From positions 47,789,274-47,853,273 of the forward strand of contig NW_022145606.1 of the NCBI RefSeq assembly GCF_000002235.5: DNA of 64,000 nt. The letters run 5' to 3'. This DNA is from Strongylocentrotus purpuratus (lineage: Eukaryota; Echinodermata; Echinoidea; Camarodonta; Strongylocentrotidae). Every line of letters starts with the position of its first letter. Position 1 is the first letter of the stretch. Positions 49,901 to 62,900 of this stretch are shown in pieces. The translations under genes were made by a program, and so were the position numbers. The notes beneath the pieces are model-generated. The model was not told the origin of the DNA, did no database searches, and saw only the letters and a program-made list of their open reading frames with translations.

Positions 49901-51176
49901 CTAGACATATAATACTTGTTTGGAACAAGTATAGGTGGGCTGGTCAAACTGAACTTTGAGACAAAATAGAGCAAAAATAAGCGAGATACTGCTAAAAAAA
50001 CAATGTCATGTAGATTAAAGATGTACGAAATTCACCTTCAATAGGCATAACACGCTACTTAAGACATTTCTGATATGTGCCCTTTAATCGTAATTTTCAC
50101 TATGATGACGTCATCAAAATGAAAAATGATGATGACTGAGCTTGTAGAAAATTGTCTAAGCTACATCATATCGAAATTTGGAAGAAAATCGATAAATATT
50201 TACAGAGATACAATCAATTTTACATAAATATGCTGACTTCATAATATGCAAATTCGTATTTTGAGATCCAAGGCCATTATGATGATGTCACGATACACTT
50301 AATGGCCAAATGAGACATGGAATCATATCTTCGACTCATACTCTATCTAAATATGAAAAAAATTGAAGGTCACGGTTCATTCCAAAGAGCTATAATGGAT
50401 TTTGTATAGGCATGTTTTTGCCCATATATGCTATGTATTAAAAGAGCTCGCGCGCACGGGCATTTTTCTTGAATTGACGCTCATCTTGTTGTTTATGGAC
50501 ATAAAGAGATAAACATGGTATCAAATTCCTCGAAAAAATATGAGAAATATCATGAAAGAAAAAAAAATGGCGATTCTATGTTGTGTAATGGTGTAACGCG
50601 CGAAAACGCGCGCGCATGCTCGTGCGCGCGATTTTTTATAAAATGCTTAAAATGACCTGAAACGTATGCAAAAAAAATTTAAGACGATTTCGAGCATTTA
50701 AAATTTTTGCGCGCGTAATGACGCGCGGACGTACGCGCACGCGCGCGTTTTTTGACCTGAATTTGACCGGACTGATATTGACCTTGATCATGATAAATAT
50801 GAATGAGATATTACTTTTGGTTATGAAGATATGATCATAAGTTGATTTTCAAAATTGTTCACAAAATGGCGCCTAGATGACGTCATCAGTCAAGGTCAAG
50901 TTCGAAAAATTTGCTGTGTTTTGTGAATATGCCTATACATATGTGTCTTAAATTTTAAGATATTTGATTGAGCCATTTTCAAATTATCTTGAACACAAAA
51001 AAGTGGGTCGAAATAAGAAAAATAAATAATAAATAATAATAATAATAATAAAGGCAATTTTAACAAAATTATAAGGTGGTCTGTATTAGATACAGCCCAC
51101 CTAATAATAATAATAATAAAGAAAATTCTGACGAAATCAATAGGTGGTCTGTTGATAACAGACCACCTAATAATAA
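49901..51176 (-). mobile_element. Array unit 21: divergent element with its own matched ends
   Basis: The 3' end is CTAG, then a hairpin with arms ATACTTGTT/AACAAGTAT and the subterminal AGGTGGGCTGG, different from all other units. Its 5'-end hairpin at 51074-51102 contains the matching CAGCCCACCT. A standard 5' hairpin (51142-51168) follows, apparently from a neighbour. The body is a distant relative of the others. Confidence 0.7.
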
Positions 51177-52518
51177 CTAGAAATTTAATTCGTCACGAAG
51201 ACGAATAAGGTGGTCTGTCTTCAAGTCTTATAATAGATTATAATATTTACTATATTGAAAAAGGGAGAAGTTATATAGACATGTAAACAATGATGATTAT
51301 GATGATGATGATCTTGATAGTAGTGATTATGATGATGATCATGATGATGTTGATGAGGATGATTATCATCATTATGATCATGAGCGTGATTCTGACATCT
51401 TATCGGAAAAATGAGGGGTGATTTAGATAACATATAGTCTCAGCGACAACATACTAAAATTTAGGAGAAAAATGTTTAATAACAACCGAGATACTGGTCA
51501 AAACACATTGTCATGCAGATTCATGTTTTGAAATAAGTGACCTCCCATAGACATAACACGCAAATATGACAAATTATGCATTGCCGCCTTTAATCGAATA
51601 TTTTACTATGATGACGTCATCTTAATGATAATATATCACTAATTTCTGATAGAGAATTATCTCAGCTACAACATATCAAAATCTGGGAGAAGATCGATCA
51701 CCGATAAGTGAGATAATCTCAAATAAACAAAGACAAAAATGACGTCATCAACAAAATACATTTGTTTGAGTTTAGATGCCAATATGATGACTTTATTTCA
51801 CTTTGTACGAGTCAGGGTGGTATGAAATCATATCTCCAACTCATGCTTTTTCCAACCATGATATAAAAAATGGGGGTCAATGGACTATCTGAAAAGCTAT
51901 ATCGATTTTTAAAATGGCATGTTTTTTATGAAATTTGCATTATATTGCCCATAGCAGCACGCGCGGATTTTGAACTTTGACGCACGCTCACGGCCTTATG
52001 AAATATGAAGAGTGACTGAAATTAATGTCAATTGTTAATTACATTAAGAGGAATCCAAATCATGTAAACATTTTGAATTTGACCTTTTTCGCGCGCTGTG
52101 AGCGCGCACACCGCGCGCGGGGACACAAACGGACGGAAAATGTTGAAATGCTTAAAATGACCTGATTCGTACTCTCGTTTAATAGTTAAGTGATTTTGAG
52201 CAATTTAAAATTTTGACGCGCACATACGCGCGCGTCATGACCTTTATGTGAACTTTGATGACATGACCTGTTGACCCTGGACCTAAAGTATATGTGATAT
52301 GAATATGAATGACCTTTGCTGATGCATCATGAAGATATGATGGATAACGTGATTTCACAAAATGGCGCCTGGATGACGTCACGATAACCTAATGACCTTG
52401 AAAATGTTCCTGTCACGTCTCATTACAATGACCTATAATTGTGCCGAAATTTAATGAAATTAACTAAACCAAACTTGAGTTATCCGGGCCACAAAAAACG
52501 GGGAGAAATAAAAATAAA

Positions 52519-52555
<37 letters not shown>

Positions 52556-52611
52556 GAAAATTCTGACGAAATCAATAGGTGGTCTGTTGATAACAGACCA
52601 CCTAATAATAA
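51177..52611 (-). mobile_element. Array unit 22: mosaic of units 20 and 19
   Basis: The left and central parts match unit 20. The end, with (TAA)n and the 5' hairpin at 52577-52603, matches unit 19. This is what unequal exchange between neighbours would leave. Confidence 0.76.
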
Positions 52612-53968
52612 CTAGAAATTTAATTCGTCACGAAGACGAATAAGGTGGTCTGTCTTCAAGTCTTATAATAGATTATAATATTTACTATATTGAAAAAGGG
52701 AGAAGTTATATAGACATGTAAACAATGATGATTATGATGATGATGATCTTGATAGTAGTGATTATGATGATGATCATGATGATGTTGATGAGGATGATTA
52801 TCATCATTATGATCATGAGCGTGATTCTGACATCTTATCGGAAAAATGAGGGGTGATTTAGATAACATATAGTCTCAGCGACAACATACTAAAATTTAGG
52901 AGAAAAATGTTTAATAACAACCGAGATACTGGTCAAAACACATTGTCATGCAGATTCATGTTTTGAAATAAGTGACCTCCCATAGACATAACACGCAAAT
53001 ATGACAAATTATGCATTGCCGCCTTTAATCGAATATTTTACTATGATGACGTCATCTTAATGATAATATATCACTAATTTCTGATAGAGAATTATCTCAG
53101 CTACAACATATCAAAATCTGGGAGAAGATCGATCACCGATAAGTGAGATAATCTCAAATAAACAAAGACAAAAATGACGTCATCAACAAAATACATTTGT
53201 TTGAGTTTAGATGCCAATATGATGACTTTATTTCACTTTGTACGAGTCAGGATGGTATGAAATCATATCTCCAACTCATGCTTTCTCCAACCATGATATA
53301 AAAAATGGGGGTCAATGGACTATCTGAAAAGCTATATCGATTTTTAAAATGGCATGTTTTTGATGAAATTTGCATTATATTGCCCATAGCAGCACGCGCG
53401 GATTTTGAACTTTGACGCACGCTCACGGCCTTATGAAATATGAAGAGTGACTGAAATTAATGTAAATTGTTAATTACATTAAGAGGAATCCAAATCATGT
53501 AAACATTTTGAATTTGACCTTTTTCGCGCGCTGTGAGCGCGCACACCGCGCGCGGGGACACAAACGGACGGAAAATGTTGAAATGCTTAAAATGACCTGA
53601 TTCGTACTCTCGTTTAATAGTTAAGTGATTTTGAGCAATTTAAAATTTTGACGCGCACATACGCGCGCGTCATGACCTTTATGTGACCTTTGATGACATG
53701 ACCTGTTGACCCTGAACCTAAAGTATATGTGATATGAATATGAATGACCTTTGCTGATGCATCATGAAGATATGATGGATAACGTGATTTCACAAAATGG
53801 CGCATGGATGACGTCACGATAACCTAATGACCTTGAAAATGTTCCTGTCACGTCTCATTACAATGACCTATAATTGTGCCGAAATTTAATGAAATTAACT
53901 AAACCAAACTTGAGTTATCCGGGCCACAAAAAACGGGGAGAAATAAAAATAAAGAATAATAATAATAA
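52612..53968 (-). mobile_element. Array unit 23: (GAT)n type
   Basis: The left part is identical to units 20 and 22 to about 53245, then turns into a slightly different right half (TGTGACCTTT restored, GGCGCATGG in place of GGCGCCTGG). No 5' hairpin. Confidence 0.75.
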
Positions 53969-55949
53969 CTAGACTTTAATTCGTCACTTAGACGAATTAG
54001 GTGATACGTATGATAATGGTCTACATAACGAATAATGCATTACACGATATATTATTTTGTAAACTGCTTCTCCCATTCATATGCTTCTCCCATTATGATC
54101 TATTCATATGTCAAGATTAAATTGTGTCTCCTTGATCATCATGGATCTAGGGAAGATAGATTGAAACAATATATGACCTTCGACCCTGTGCAGTAACCAG
54201 TTACACATTTGACTCTAATTTACATCATGAAGAACACCTTTTGACGATTTTTATCTTATTCAAAGAAATGAAAATGTAATTGATAAATGATTATCATCAT
54301 TATGATAATGATGATCATGATGATCATGATCATGATCATGAGCGCGATCATGACAGCTTATTGAAAAAATGAGGGTTGATTTAGATAGCATATAGTCTCA
54401 GCTACAACATACTAAAAAATCAACAAAATCCAAGCCGAAATAACGGCGATATTGCTCGCAAAAGACAGGAATGTAGACTCCAGATTTTAGAAAAAGTCAT
54501 CTCCCATAGGGATTACACGCAAAAAGTAATGGATTAAGTGAAAATAGGGTAATAATAAAGTAAAAAGGGTTATTTATGACATTATTTGCGAATCTACGTG
54601 TTTAAATAATCAAAGGAGATGGTACAGTGAAGGTCAAAAGGAAAAAAAAGTGAGGAAAAAAAGTGTTGGAGACACCCGGACTCGAACCAGGGATCTCGAG
54701 GTTGGAAGTCAAGTGCGTTACCGATATACCAAAACATCTCCCATAGCGATTACACGTAAACGGGAAATGGAATTCAGAAATCCTACTTTGCAAGTGAAAT
54801 ATGAGCTTGATCCTGGCATCTAATCGAAAAATAAAAGGCACACTTTTGATAGCTCATTGTCTCAGCTACAACATATCCAAAGCTCAGCGAAAACAAAGCT
54901 AAAACAACGGAGATTTTGCTCGCGAAAGACAGGAGTGTAGGATCCAGTTTTGAGAAAAAGTCATGTCCCATAGAGAATACACGCAAAATGCGAAAAATTG
55001 ACATGCCTCCTTCAATCGCAAAAATACACCCTGATACTTTTGTCAAAAATAAAAATTGTGAATATTACATTTGTAGAAAATTGTCTCAGCTAGAACATAT
55101 CAAAATTAAAAAGAAAATTGATCCACATTTACAGAGATACAATCAATTTTCCAAAAATATGCTGACGTCATAATATGCAAATTGAATTTTTGAGTTTGGA
55201 GGCCATTATGATGACGTCATGAGTTAATTGAGGATAAAATGAGACATGAAATCATATCTCCGACTCATAATCTATCCAAATATGAAAAAATATTAGGAGT
55301 TTCTATCTATTCTAAAGAGTTACAATGAATTTTATGTAGGCATGTTTTTGCCCATGTATTGTGGATAAAGATAACGTAAATCCGCGCGTGCTGTCAACTT
55401 TGACGGACGCTCGTTGCGTAAATAAAAGGTGAACAAATTATCAAAATGCTTGGAAAAATGTACCGAATATGATGACAGAAAAAAATCGGCGATTCTATGT
55501 TGCAAAATGCCAGTACGCGCGAAAACGCGCGCGCATGCGCGTGTGCGTAATTTTTTTATCAAATGCTCCATATGGCCTGAAACGTATGCAAAAAAAATTT
55601 GGGATGATTTAGAGCATTTTAAATTTTTGCGCGCGCGTAAACGCGCGGACGAACGCGCACGCGCGCATTTGCGCACTTTTATTGACCTCAACTTGACCGG
55701 ACGGATATTTATCTTAATCGTGATAATTATGAATGAGAAATACTTTTCCGTCATGAAGATATGATCATTAGTTGATTTTCACAAAATGGCGCCTGGATGA
55801 CGTCACGATAATTTTGACTCTCTAAAAAGTCATGCAGTTCTAAGTTAGACTAAGATCTATCATCATAGCAAGTTTCATGATAATGGCTTTATTCAGTCTT
55901 GAGATATCCTGCGAACAAATTCGAGGAAGAATAATAATAAATAAATAAA
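53969..55949 (-). mobile_element. Array unit 24: long GATACGT subfamily, copy 1
   Basis: CTAG, hairpin AATTCGTC/GACGAATT, then AGGTGATACGT in place of AGGTGGTCTGT. A ~280-base left module unique to units 24-26 contains GCTTCTCCCATTCATATG. A short (GAT)n (54285-54355), a tRNA-like module and a right half with long GCGC stretches follow. Unit length ~2.0 kb. Confidence 0.74.
54666..54733 (-). repeat. tRNA-like module, unit 24
   Basis: A and B boxes intact; GGATCTCGAGGTT replaces the palindrome seen elsewhere, a subfamily marker. Confidence 0.67.
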
Positions 55950-57953
55950 CTAGACTTTAATTCGTCACTTAGACGAATTAGGTGATACGTATGATAATGG
56001 TTTACATAACGAATAATGCATTCCATGATATATCATTTTGTAAAATGCTTCTCCCATTCATATGCTTCTCCCATTATGATCTATTCATATGTCAAGATTA
56101 AATTGTGTCTCCTTGATCATCATGGATCTAGGGAAGATAGATTGAAACAATATTTGACCTTTGACCCTGTGCAGTAACCAGTTACACATTTGACTCTAAT
56201 TTACATCATGAAGAACACCTTTTGACGATTTTTATCTTATTCAAAGAAATGAAAATGTAATTGATAAATGATTATCATCATTATGATAATGATGATCATG
56301 ATGATCATGATCATGATCATGAGCGCGATCATGACATCTTATTGAAAAAATGAGGGTTGATTTAGATAGCATATAGTCTCAGCTACAACATACTCAAAAA
56401 TCAACAAAATCCAAGCCGAAATAACGGCGATATTGCTCGCAAAAGAAAGGAATGTAAACTCCAGATTTTAGAAAAAGTCATCTCCCATAGGGATTACACG
56501 CAAAAAGTAAGTAATGGATTAAGTGAAAATAGGGTAATAATAAAGTAAAAAGGGTTATTTATGACATTATTTGCGAATCTACGTGTTTAAATAATCAAAG
56601 GAGATGGTACAGTGAAGGTCAAAAGGAAAAAAAAGTGAAAAAAAAAGTGTTGGAGACACCCGGACTCGAACCAGGGATCTCGAGGTTGGAAGTCAAGTGC
56701 GTTACCGATATACCAAAACATCTCCCATAGCGATTACACGTAAACGGGAAATGGAATTCAGAAATCCTACTTTGCAAGTGAAATATGAGCATGATCCCGG
56801 CATCTAATCGAAAAATAAAAGACACACTTTTGATAGCTTATTGTCTCAGCTACAACATATCCAAAGCTCAGCAAAAACAAAGATAAAACAACGGAGATTT
56901 TGCTCACAAAAGACAGGAGTGTAGAATCCAGTTTTGAGAAAAAGTCATGTCCCCTAGAGAATACACGCAAAATGCGAAAAATTGACATGCCTCCTTTAAT
57001 CGCAAAAATACACCATGATACTTTTGTCAAACTGGAAAATTTTGTATACTACATTTGTAGAAAATTGTCTCAGCTAGAACATATCAAAATTAAAAAGAAA
57101 ATTGATCTATATTTACAGAGATACAATCAATTTTCCAAAAATATGCTGACGTCATAATATGCAAATTAAATTTTTGAGTTCGGAGGCCATTATGATGACG
57201 TCATGAGTTAATTGAGGGTCAAATGAGACATGAAATCATATTTCCGACTCATAATCTATCCAAATATGAAAAAATATTAGGAGTTTCTATCTATTCTAAA
57301 GAGTTACAATGAATTTTATATAGGCATGTTTTTGCCCATGTATTGTGGATAAAGATAACGCAAATCCGCGCGTGCAGTCAACTTTGACGGACGCTCATTG
57401 CGTTAATAAAAGGTGAACAAATTATCAAAATGCTTGGAAAAATGTACCGAATATGATGACAGAAAAAATTCGGCGATTCTATTTTGCAAAATGCCAGTAC
57501 GCGCGAAAACGCGCGCGCATGCGCGTGTGCGTAATGTTTTTTTTCAAATGCTCCATATGGCCTGAAACGTATGCAAAAAAAATTTGGGATGATTTAGAGC
57601 ATTTTTAATTTTTGCACGCGCGTAAACGCGCGGACGAACGCGCACGCGTGCATTTGCGCACGTTAATTGACCTGAAATTGACCGGACTGATATTGATCTT
57701 AATCGTGATAATTATGAATGAGAAATACTTTTCCGTTATGAAGATATGATCATAAGTTGATTTTCACAAAATGGCGCCTGGATGACGTCACGATGAGTTT
57801 GAGTTTTTGAAAAGTCACGCAGTTCTAAGTTAGGCTAAGATCTATCATCATGGCAAGTTTCATGATAATGGCTTTAGCCATTCTTGAGATATCCTGCGAA
57901 CAAAATTGAGGAAGAATAATAATAATTTCTTCTATACAGACACAAAATAAATA
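55950..57953 (-). mobile_element. Array unit 25: long GATACGT subfamily, copy 2
   Basis: Highly similar to unit 24 over its whole length, (GAT)n at 56267-56335. The end is interrupted by TTTCTTCTATACAGACACAAAA (split here as TTTCTTCTATACAG and ACACAAAA) before the next CTAG. Confidence 0.74.
56650..56717 (-). repeat. tRNA-like module, unit 25
   Basis: As in unit 24; A and B boxes intact. Confidence 0.67.
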
Positions 57954-60057
57954 CTAGACTTTAATTCGTCAATTAGACGAATTAGGTGATACGTATGATA
58001 ATGGTCTACATAAAGAATAATGCATTACACGATATATTAATTTGTAAAATGCTTCTCCCATTCATATGCTTCTCCCATTATGATCTATTCATATGTCAAG
58101 ATTAAATTGTGTCTCCTTGATCATCATGGATCTAGGGAAGATAGATTGAAACAATATATGACCTTTGACCCTGTGCAGTAACCAGTTACACATTTGACTC
58201 TAATTTACATCATGAAGAACACCTTTTGACGATTTTTATCTTATGAATGAAAATGTAATTGATAAATGATTATCATCATTATGATAATGATGATCATGAT
58301 GATCAAGATCATGATCATGAGCGCGATCATGACATCTTATTGAAAAAATGAGGGTTGATTTAGATAGCATATAGTCTCAGCTACAACATACTCAAAAATC
58401 AACAAAATCCAAGCCGAAATAACGGCGATATTGCTCGCAAAAGACAGGAATGTAGACTCCAGATTTGAGAAAAAGTCATTTCCCATAGGGATTACACGCA
58501 AAAAGTAATGGATTAAGTGAAAATAGGGTAATAATAAAGTAAAAAGGGTTGTTTATGACATTATTTGCGATTCTACGTGTTTAAATAATCAAAGGAGATG
58601 GTACAGGGAAGGTCAAAAGGAAAAAAAAGTGAAGAAAAAAAATTGTTGGAGACACCCGGACTCGAACGAGGGATCTCGAGGTTGGAAGTCAAGTGCGTTA
58701 CTGATATACCAAAACATCTCCCATAGCGATTACACGTAAACGGGAAATGGAATTCAGAAATCCTACTTTGCAAGTGAAATATGAGCATGATCCCGGCATC
58801 TAATCGAAAAATAAAAGCACACTTTTGATAGCTCATTGTCTCAGCTACAACATATCAAAAGCTCAGCGAAAACAAAGCTAAAACAACGGAGATTTTGCTC
58901 GCGAAAGACAGGAGTGTAGAATCCAGTTTTGAGAAAAAGTCATGTCCCATAGAGAATACACGCAAAATGCGAAAAATTGACATGCCTCCTTTAATCGCAA
59001 AAATACACCATGATACTTTTGTCAAAAATAAAAATTGTGAATACTACATTTGTAGAAAATTATCTCAGCTAGAACATATCAAAATTAAAAAGAAAATTGA
59101 TCCATATTTACAGAGATACAATCAATTTTCCAAAAATATGCTGACGTCATAATATGCAAATTAAAATTTTGAGTTTGGAGGCCATTATGATGACGTCATG
59201 AGTTAATTGAGGATAAAATGAGTCATGAAATCATATCTCCGACTCATAATCTATCCAAATATGACAAAATATTAGGAGTTTCTATCTATTCTAAAGAGTT
59301 ACAATGAATTTTATATAGGCATGTTTTTGCCCATGTATTGTGGATAAAGATAACGCAAATCCGCGCGTGCTGTCAACTTTGACGGACGCTCATTGCGTTA
59401 ATAAAAGGTGAACAAATTATCAAAATGCTTGGAAAAATGTACCGAATATGATGACAGAAAAAAATCGGCGATTCTATGTTGCAAAATGCCAGTACGCGCG
59501 AAAACGCACGCGCATGCGCGTGTGCGTAATTTTTTTATCAAATGCTCCATATGGCCTGAAACGTATGCAAAAAAAATTTGGGATGATTTGGAGCATTTTA
59601 AATTTTTGCGCGCGCGTAAACGCGCGGACGAACGCGCACGCGCGCATTTGCGCACTTTTATTGACCTCAACTTGACCGGACGGATATTTATCTTAATCGT
59701 GATAATTATGAATGAGAAATACTTTTCCGTTATGAAGATATGATCATTAGTTGATTTTCACAAAATGGCGCCTGGATGACGTCATGATAATTTTGACTCT
59801 CTAAAAAGTCACGCAGTTCTAAGTTAGACTAAGATCTATCATCATGGTAAGTTTCATGATAATGGCTTTATTCAGTCTTGAGATATCCTGCGAACAAATT
59901 CGAGGAAGAATAATAATAAATAAATAAATAAATAATAATAAAAATCTTGACGAAATCAAAAGGTGATACGTCTACGTACGTATCACCTAATAAATAAATA
60001 AATAATAAAAATCTTGACGAAATCAAAAGGTGATACGTCTACGTACGTATCACCTAA
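57954..60057 (-). mobile_element. Array unit 26: long GATACGT subfamily, copy 3, with matched 5' hairpins
   Basis: Same structure as units 24 and 25. At its right end stand two tandem hairpins (59961-59988 and 60028-60055) with arms AGGTGATACGT and ACGTATCACCT. These match the AGGTGATACGT next to its own 3' hairpin (57977 onward), so this copy has both ends of the subfamily. Confidence 0.76.
58646..58713 (-). repeat. tRNA-like module, unit 26
   Basis: One change in the T loop region (CTCGAACGAG on the plus strand) spoils the T arm; the A box has one change. Confidence 0.62.
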
Positions 60058-61539
60058 CTAGAAATTTAATTCGTCACGAAGACGAATAAGGTGGTCTGTC
60101 TATGTCTCATGAGATTTGAGAATGGGAGAAGTTATATAGACATGTAAACAATGATGATCATGATGAACATGATGATGATCATGATAGTAAAGGTGATGAT
60201 GATCATGATAATGATAATGTTATATGATGATCAAAACGATAATGTTACTGATGATGATAATGATCATGATCATGGTGATGTTGATGATCATCATCTTTAG
60301 ACCATGGTGATGATGATGATGGTGACATTGATGATGATGATGATGATGATGATATTGATGATGATGACGATGATGAGTATGAGCATGATCCTGACATCTG
60401 ATTGAAAAAAATGAGAAAATATTTAGATAGCAAATAGTCTCAGCTACAACATACTAAAATTTGGGAGAAAACTGTTGAATAACAACCGAGATACTGGTCA
60501 AAACACATTGCCATGTAGATTTATGTTTTGAAAAAAGTGACCTCCCATAGACATAACACGCAAATATGACAAATTATGCATTGTCGCCTTTAATCGAATA
60601 TTTAACTATGATGACGTCATCTAAATAAAAATAAATGATATATTTCTGATAGAGAATTATCTCAGCTACAACATATTAAAATCTGAGAGAAAATTAATCA
60701 CAGATAAGTGAGATAATTTCAATTAAACAAAGACAAAAATTACGTCATCAACAAAATACATTTGTTTGAGTTTAGATGCCAATATGATGACTTTATTTCA
60801 CTTTGTACGAGTCAGGGTGGTATGAAATCATATCTCCAACTCATGCTTTTTCCAACCATGATATAAAAAATGGGGGTCAATGGACTATCTGAAAAGCTAT
60901 ATCGATTTTTAAAATGGCATGTTTTTGATGAAATTTGCATAATATTGCCCATAGCAGCACGCGCGGATTTTGAACTTTGACGCACGCTCACGGCCTTATG
61001 AAATATGAAGAGTGACTGAAATTAATGTAAATTGTTAATTACATTAAGAGGAATCCAAATCATGTAAACAATTTGAATTTGACCTTTTTCGCGCGCTGTG
61101 AGCGCGCACACCGCGCGCGGGGACACAAACGGACGGAAAATGTTGAAATGCTTAAAATGACCTGATTCGTACTCTCGTTTAATAGTTTAGTGATTTTGAG
61201 CAATTTAAAATTTTGACGCGCACATACGCGCGCGTCATGACCTTTATGTGACCTTTGATGACATGACCTGTTGACCCTGGACCTAAAGTATATGTGATAT
61301 GAATATGAATGACCTTTGCTGATGCATCATGAAGATATGATGGATAACGTGATTTCACAAAATGGCGCCTGGATGACGTCACGATAACCTAATGACCTTG
61401 AAAATGTTCCTGTCACGTCTCATTACAATGACCTATAATTGTGCCGAAATTTAATGAAATTAACTAAACCAAACTTGAGTTATCCGGGCCACAAAAAACG
61501 GGGAGAAATAAAAATAAAGAATAATAATAATAATAATAA
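60058..61539 (-). mobile_element. Array unit 27: (GAT)n type with the longest GAT tract
   Basis: 3' hairpin ATTCGTC/GACGAAT and a long (GAT)n tract, 60152-60395, with several ATGATCAT palindromes. Standard body and right half; ends in (TAA)n. Confidence 0.75.
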
Positions 61540-62900
61540 CTAGAATTTAATTCGTCACGAAGACGAATAAGGTGGTCTGTCTATGTCTTATGACAGATTT
61601 GAGAATGGGAGAAGTTATATAGACATGTAAACAATGATGATCATGATGAACATGATGATAATCATGATAGTAAAGGTGATGATGATGATAATGATAATGT
61701 TATATGATGATAAAAACGATAATGTTAATGATGATGATGACCATAAGCATGATCCTGACATCTTATTGAAAAAAATGAGGAAATATTTATAAAGCAAATA
61801 GTCTCAGCTACAACATACTAAAATTTGGGAGAAAACTGTTAAATAACAAGCGAGATACTGGTCAAAACACCTTGTCATGCAGATTCATGTTTTGAAAAAA
61901 GTGACCTCCCATAGACATAACACGCAAATATGACAAATTATGCATTGTCGCCTTTAATCGAATATTTCACTATGATGATGTCATCTAAATGAAAAATACA
62001 TAACAATTTCTGATAGAGAATTATCTCAGCTACAACATATCAAAATCTGGGAGAAAATTGATCACTAATAAGTGAGATAATATCAATTAAACAAAGACAA
62101 AAATTACGTCATCAACAAAATACATTTGTTTGAGTTTAGATGCCAATATGATGACTTTATTTCACTTTGTACGAGTCAGGGTGGTATGAAATCATATCTA
62201 CAACTCATGCTTTTTCCAACCATGATATAAAAAATGGGGGTCAATGGACTATCTGAAAAGCTATATCGATTTTTAAAATGGCATGTTTTTGATGAAATTT
62301 GCATTATATTGCCCATAGCAGCACGCGCGGATTTTGAACTTTGACGCACGCTCACGGCCTTATGAAATATGAAGAGTGACTGAAATTAATGTAAATTGTT
62401 AATTACATTAAGAGGAATCCAAATCATGTAAACATTTTGAATTTGACCTTTTTCGCGCGCTGTGAGCGCGCACACCGCGCGCGGGGACACAAACGGACGG
62501 AAAATTTTGAAATGCTTAAAATGACCTGATTCGTACTCTCGTTTAATAGTTAAGTGATTTTGAGCAATTTAAAATTTTGACGCGCACATACGCGCGCGTC
62601 ATGACCTTTATGTGACCTTTGATGACATGACCTGTTGACCCTGGACCTAAAGTATATGTGATATGAATATGAATGACCTTTGCTGATGCATCATGAAGAT
62701 ATGATGGATAACGTGATTTCACAAAATGGCGCCTGGATGACGTCACGATAACCTAATGACCTTGAAAATGTTCCTGTCACGTCTCATTACAATGACCTAT
62801 AATTGTGCCGAAATTTAATGAAATTAACTAAACCAAACTTGAGTTATCCGGGCCACAAAAAACGGGGAGAAATAAAAATAAAGAATAATAATAATAATAA
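61540..62900 (-). mobile_element. Array unit 28: (GAT)n type
   Basis: Standard 3' end, (GAT)n at 61636-61755, standard body. TGACCTTTATGTGACCT starts at 62602, a clear example of the half-site cluster. Ends in (TAA)n. Confidence 0.75.

Noticed and set aside
18051-58713. Functional tRNA genes on the minus strand
   Set aside because: The T arm and B box are good, but the 5' acceptor strand does not pair with the 3' strand and the anticodon stem is poor, so these are tRNA-derived modules.
21979-62746. A recurring 67-residue minus-strand frame starting MTSSRRHFV in many units
   Set aside because: The start codon lies in the conserved GATGACGTCATCC DNA block, and the frame persists only because units are nearly identical; diverged units lose it, and low-complexity GCGC sequence runs through it.
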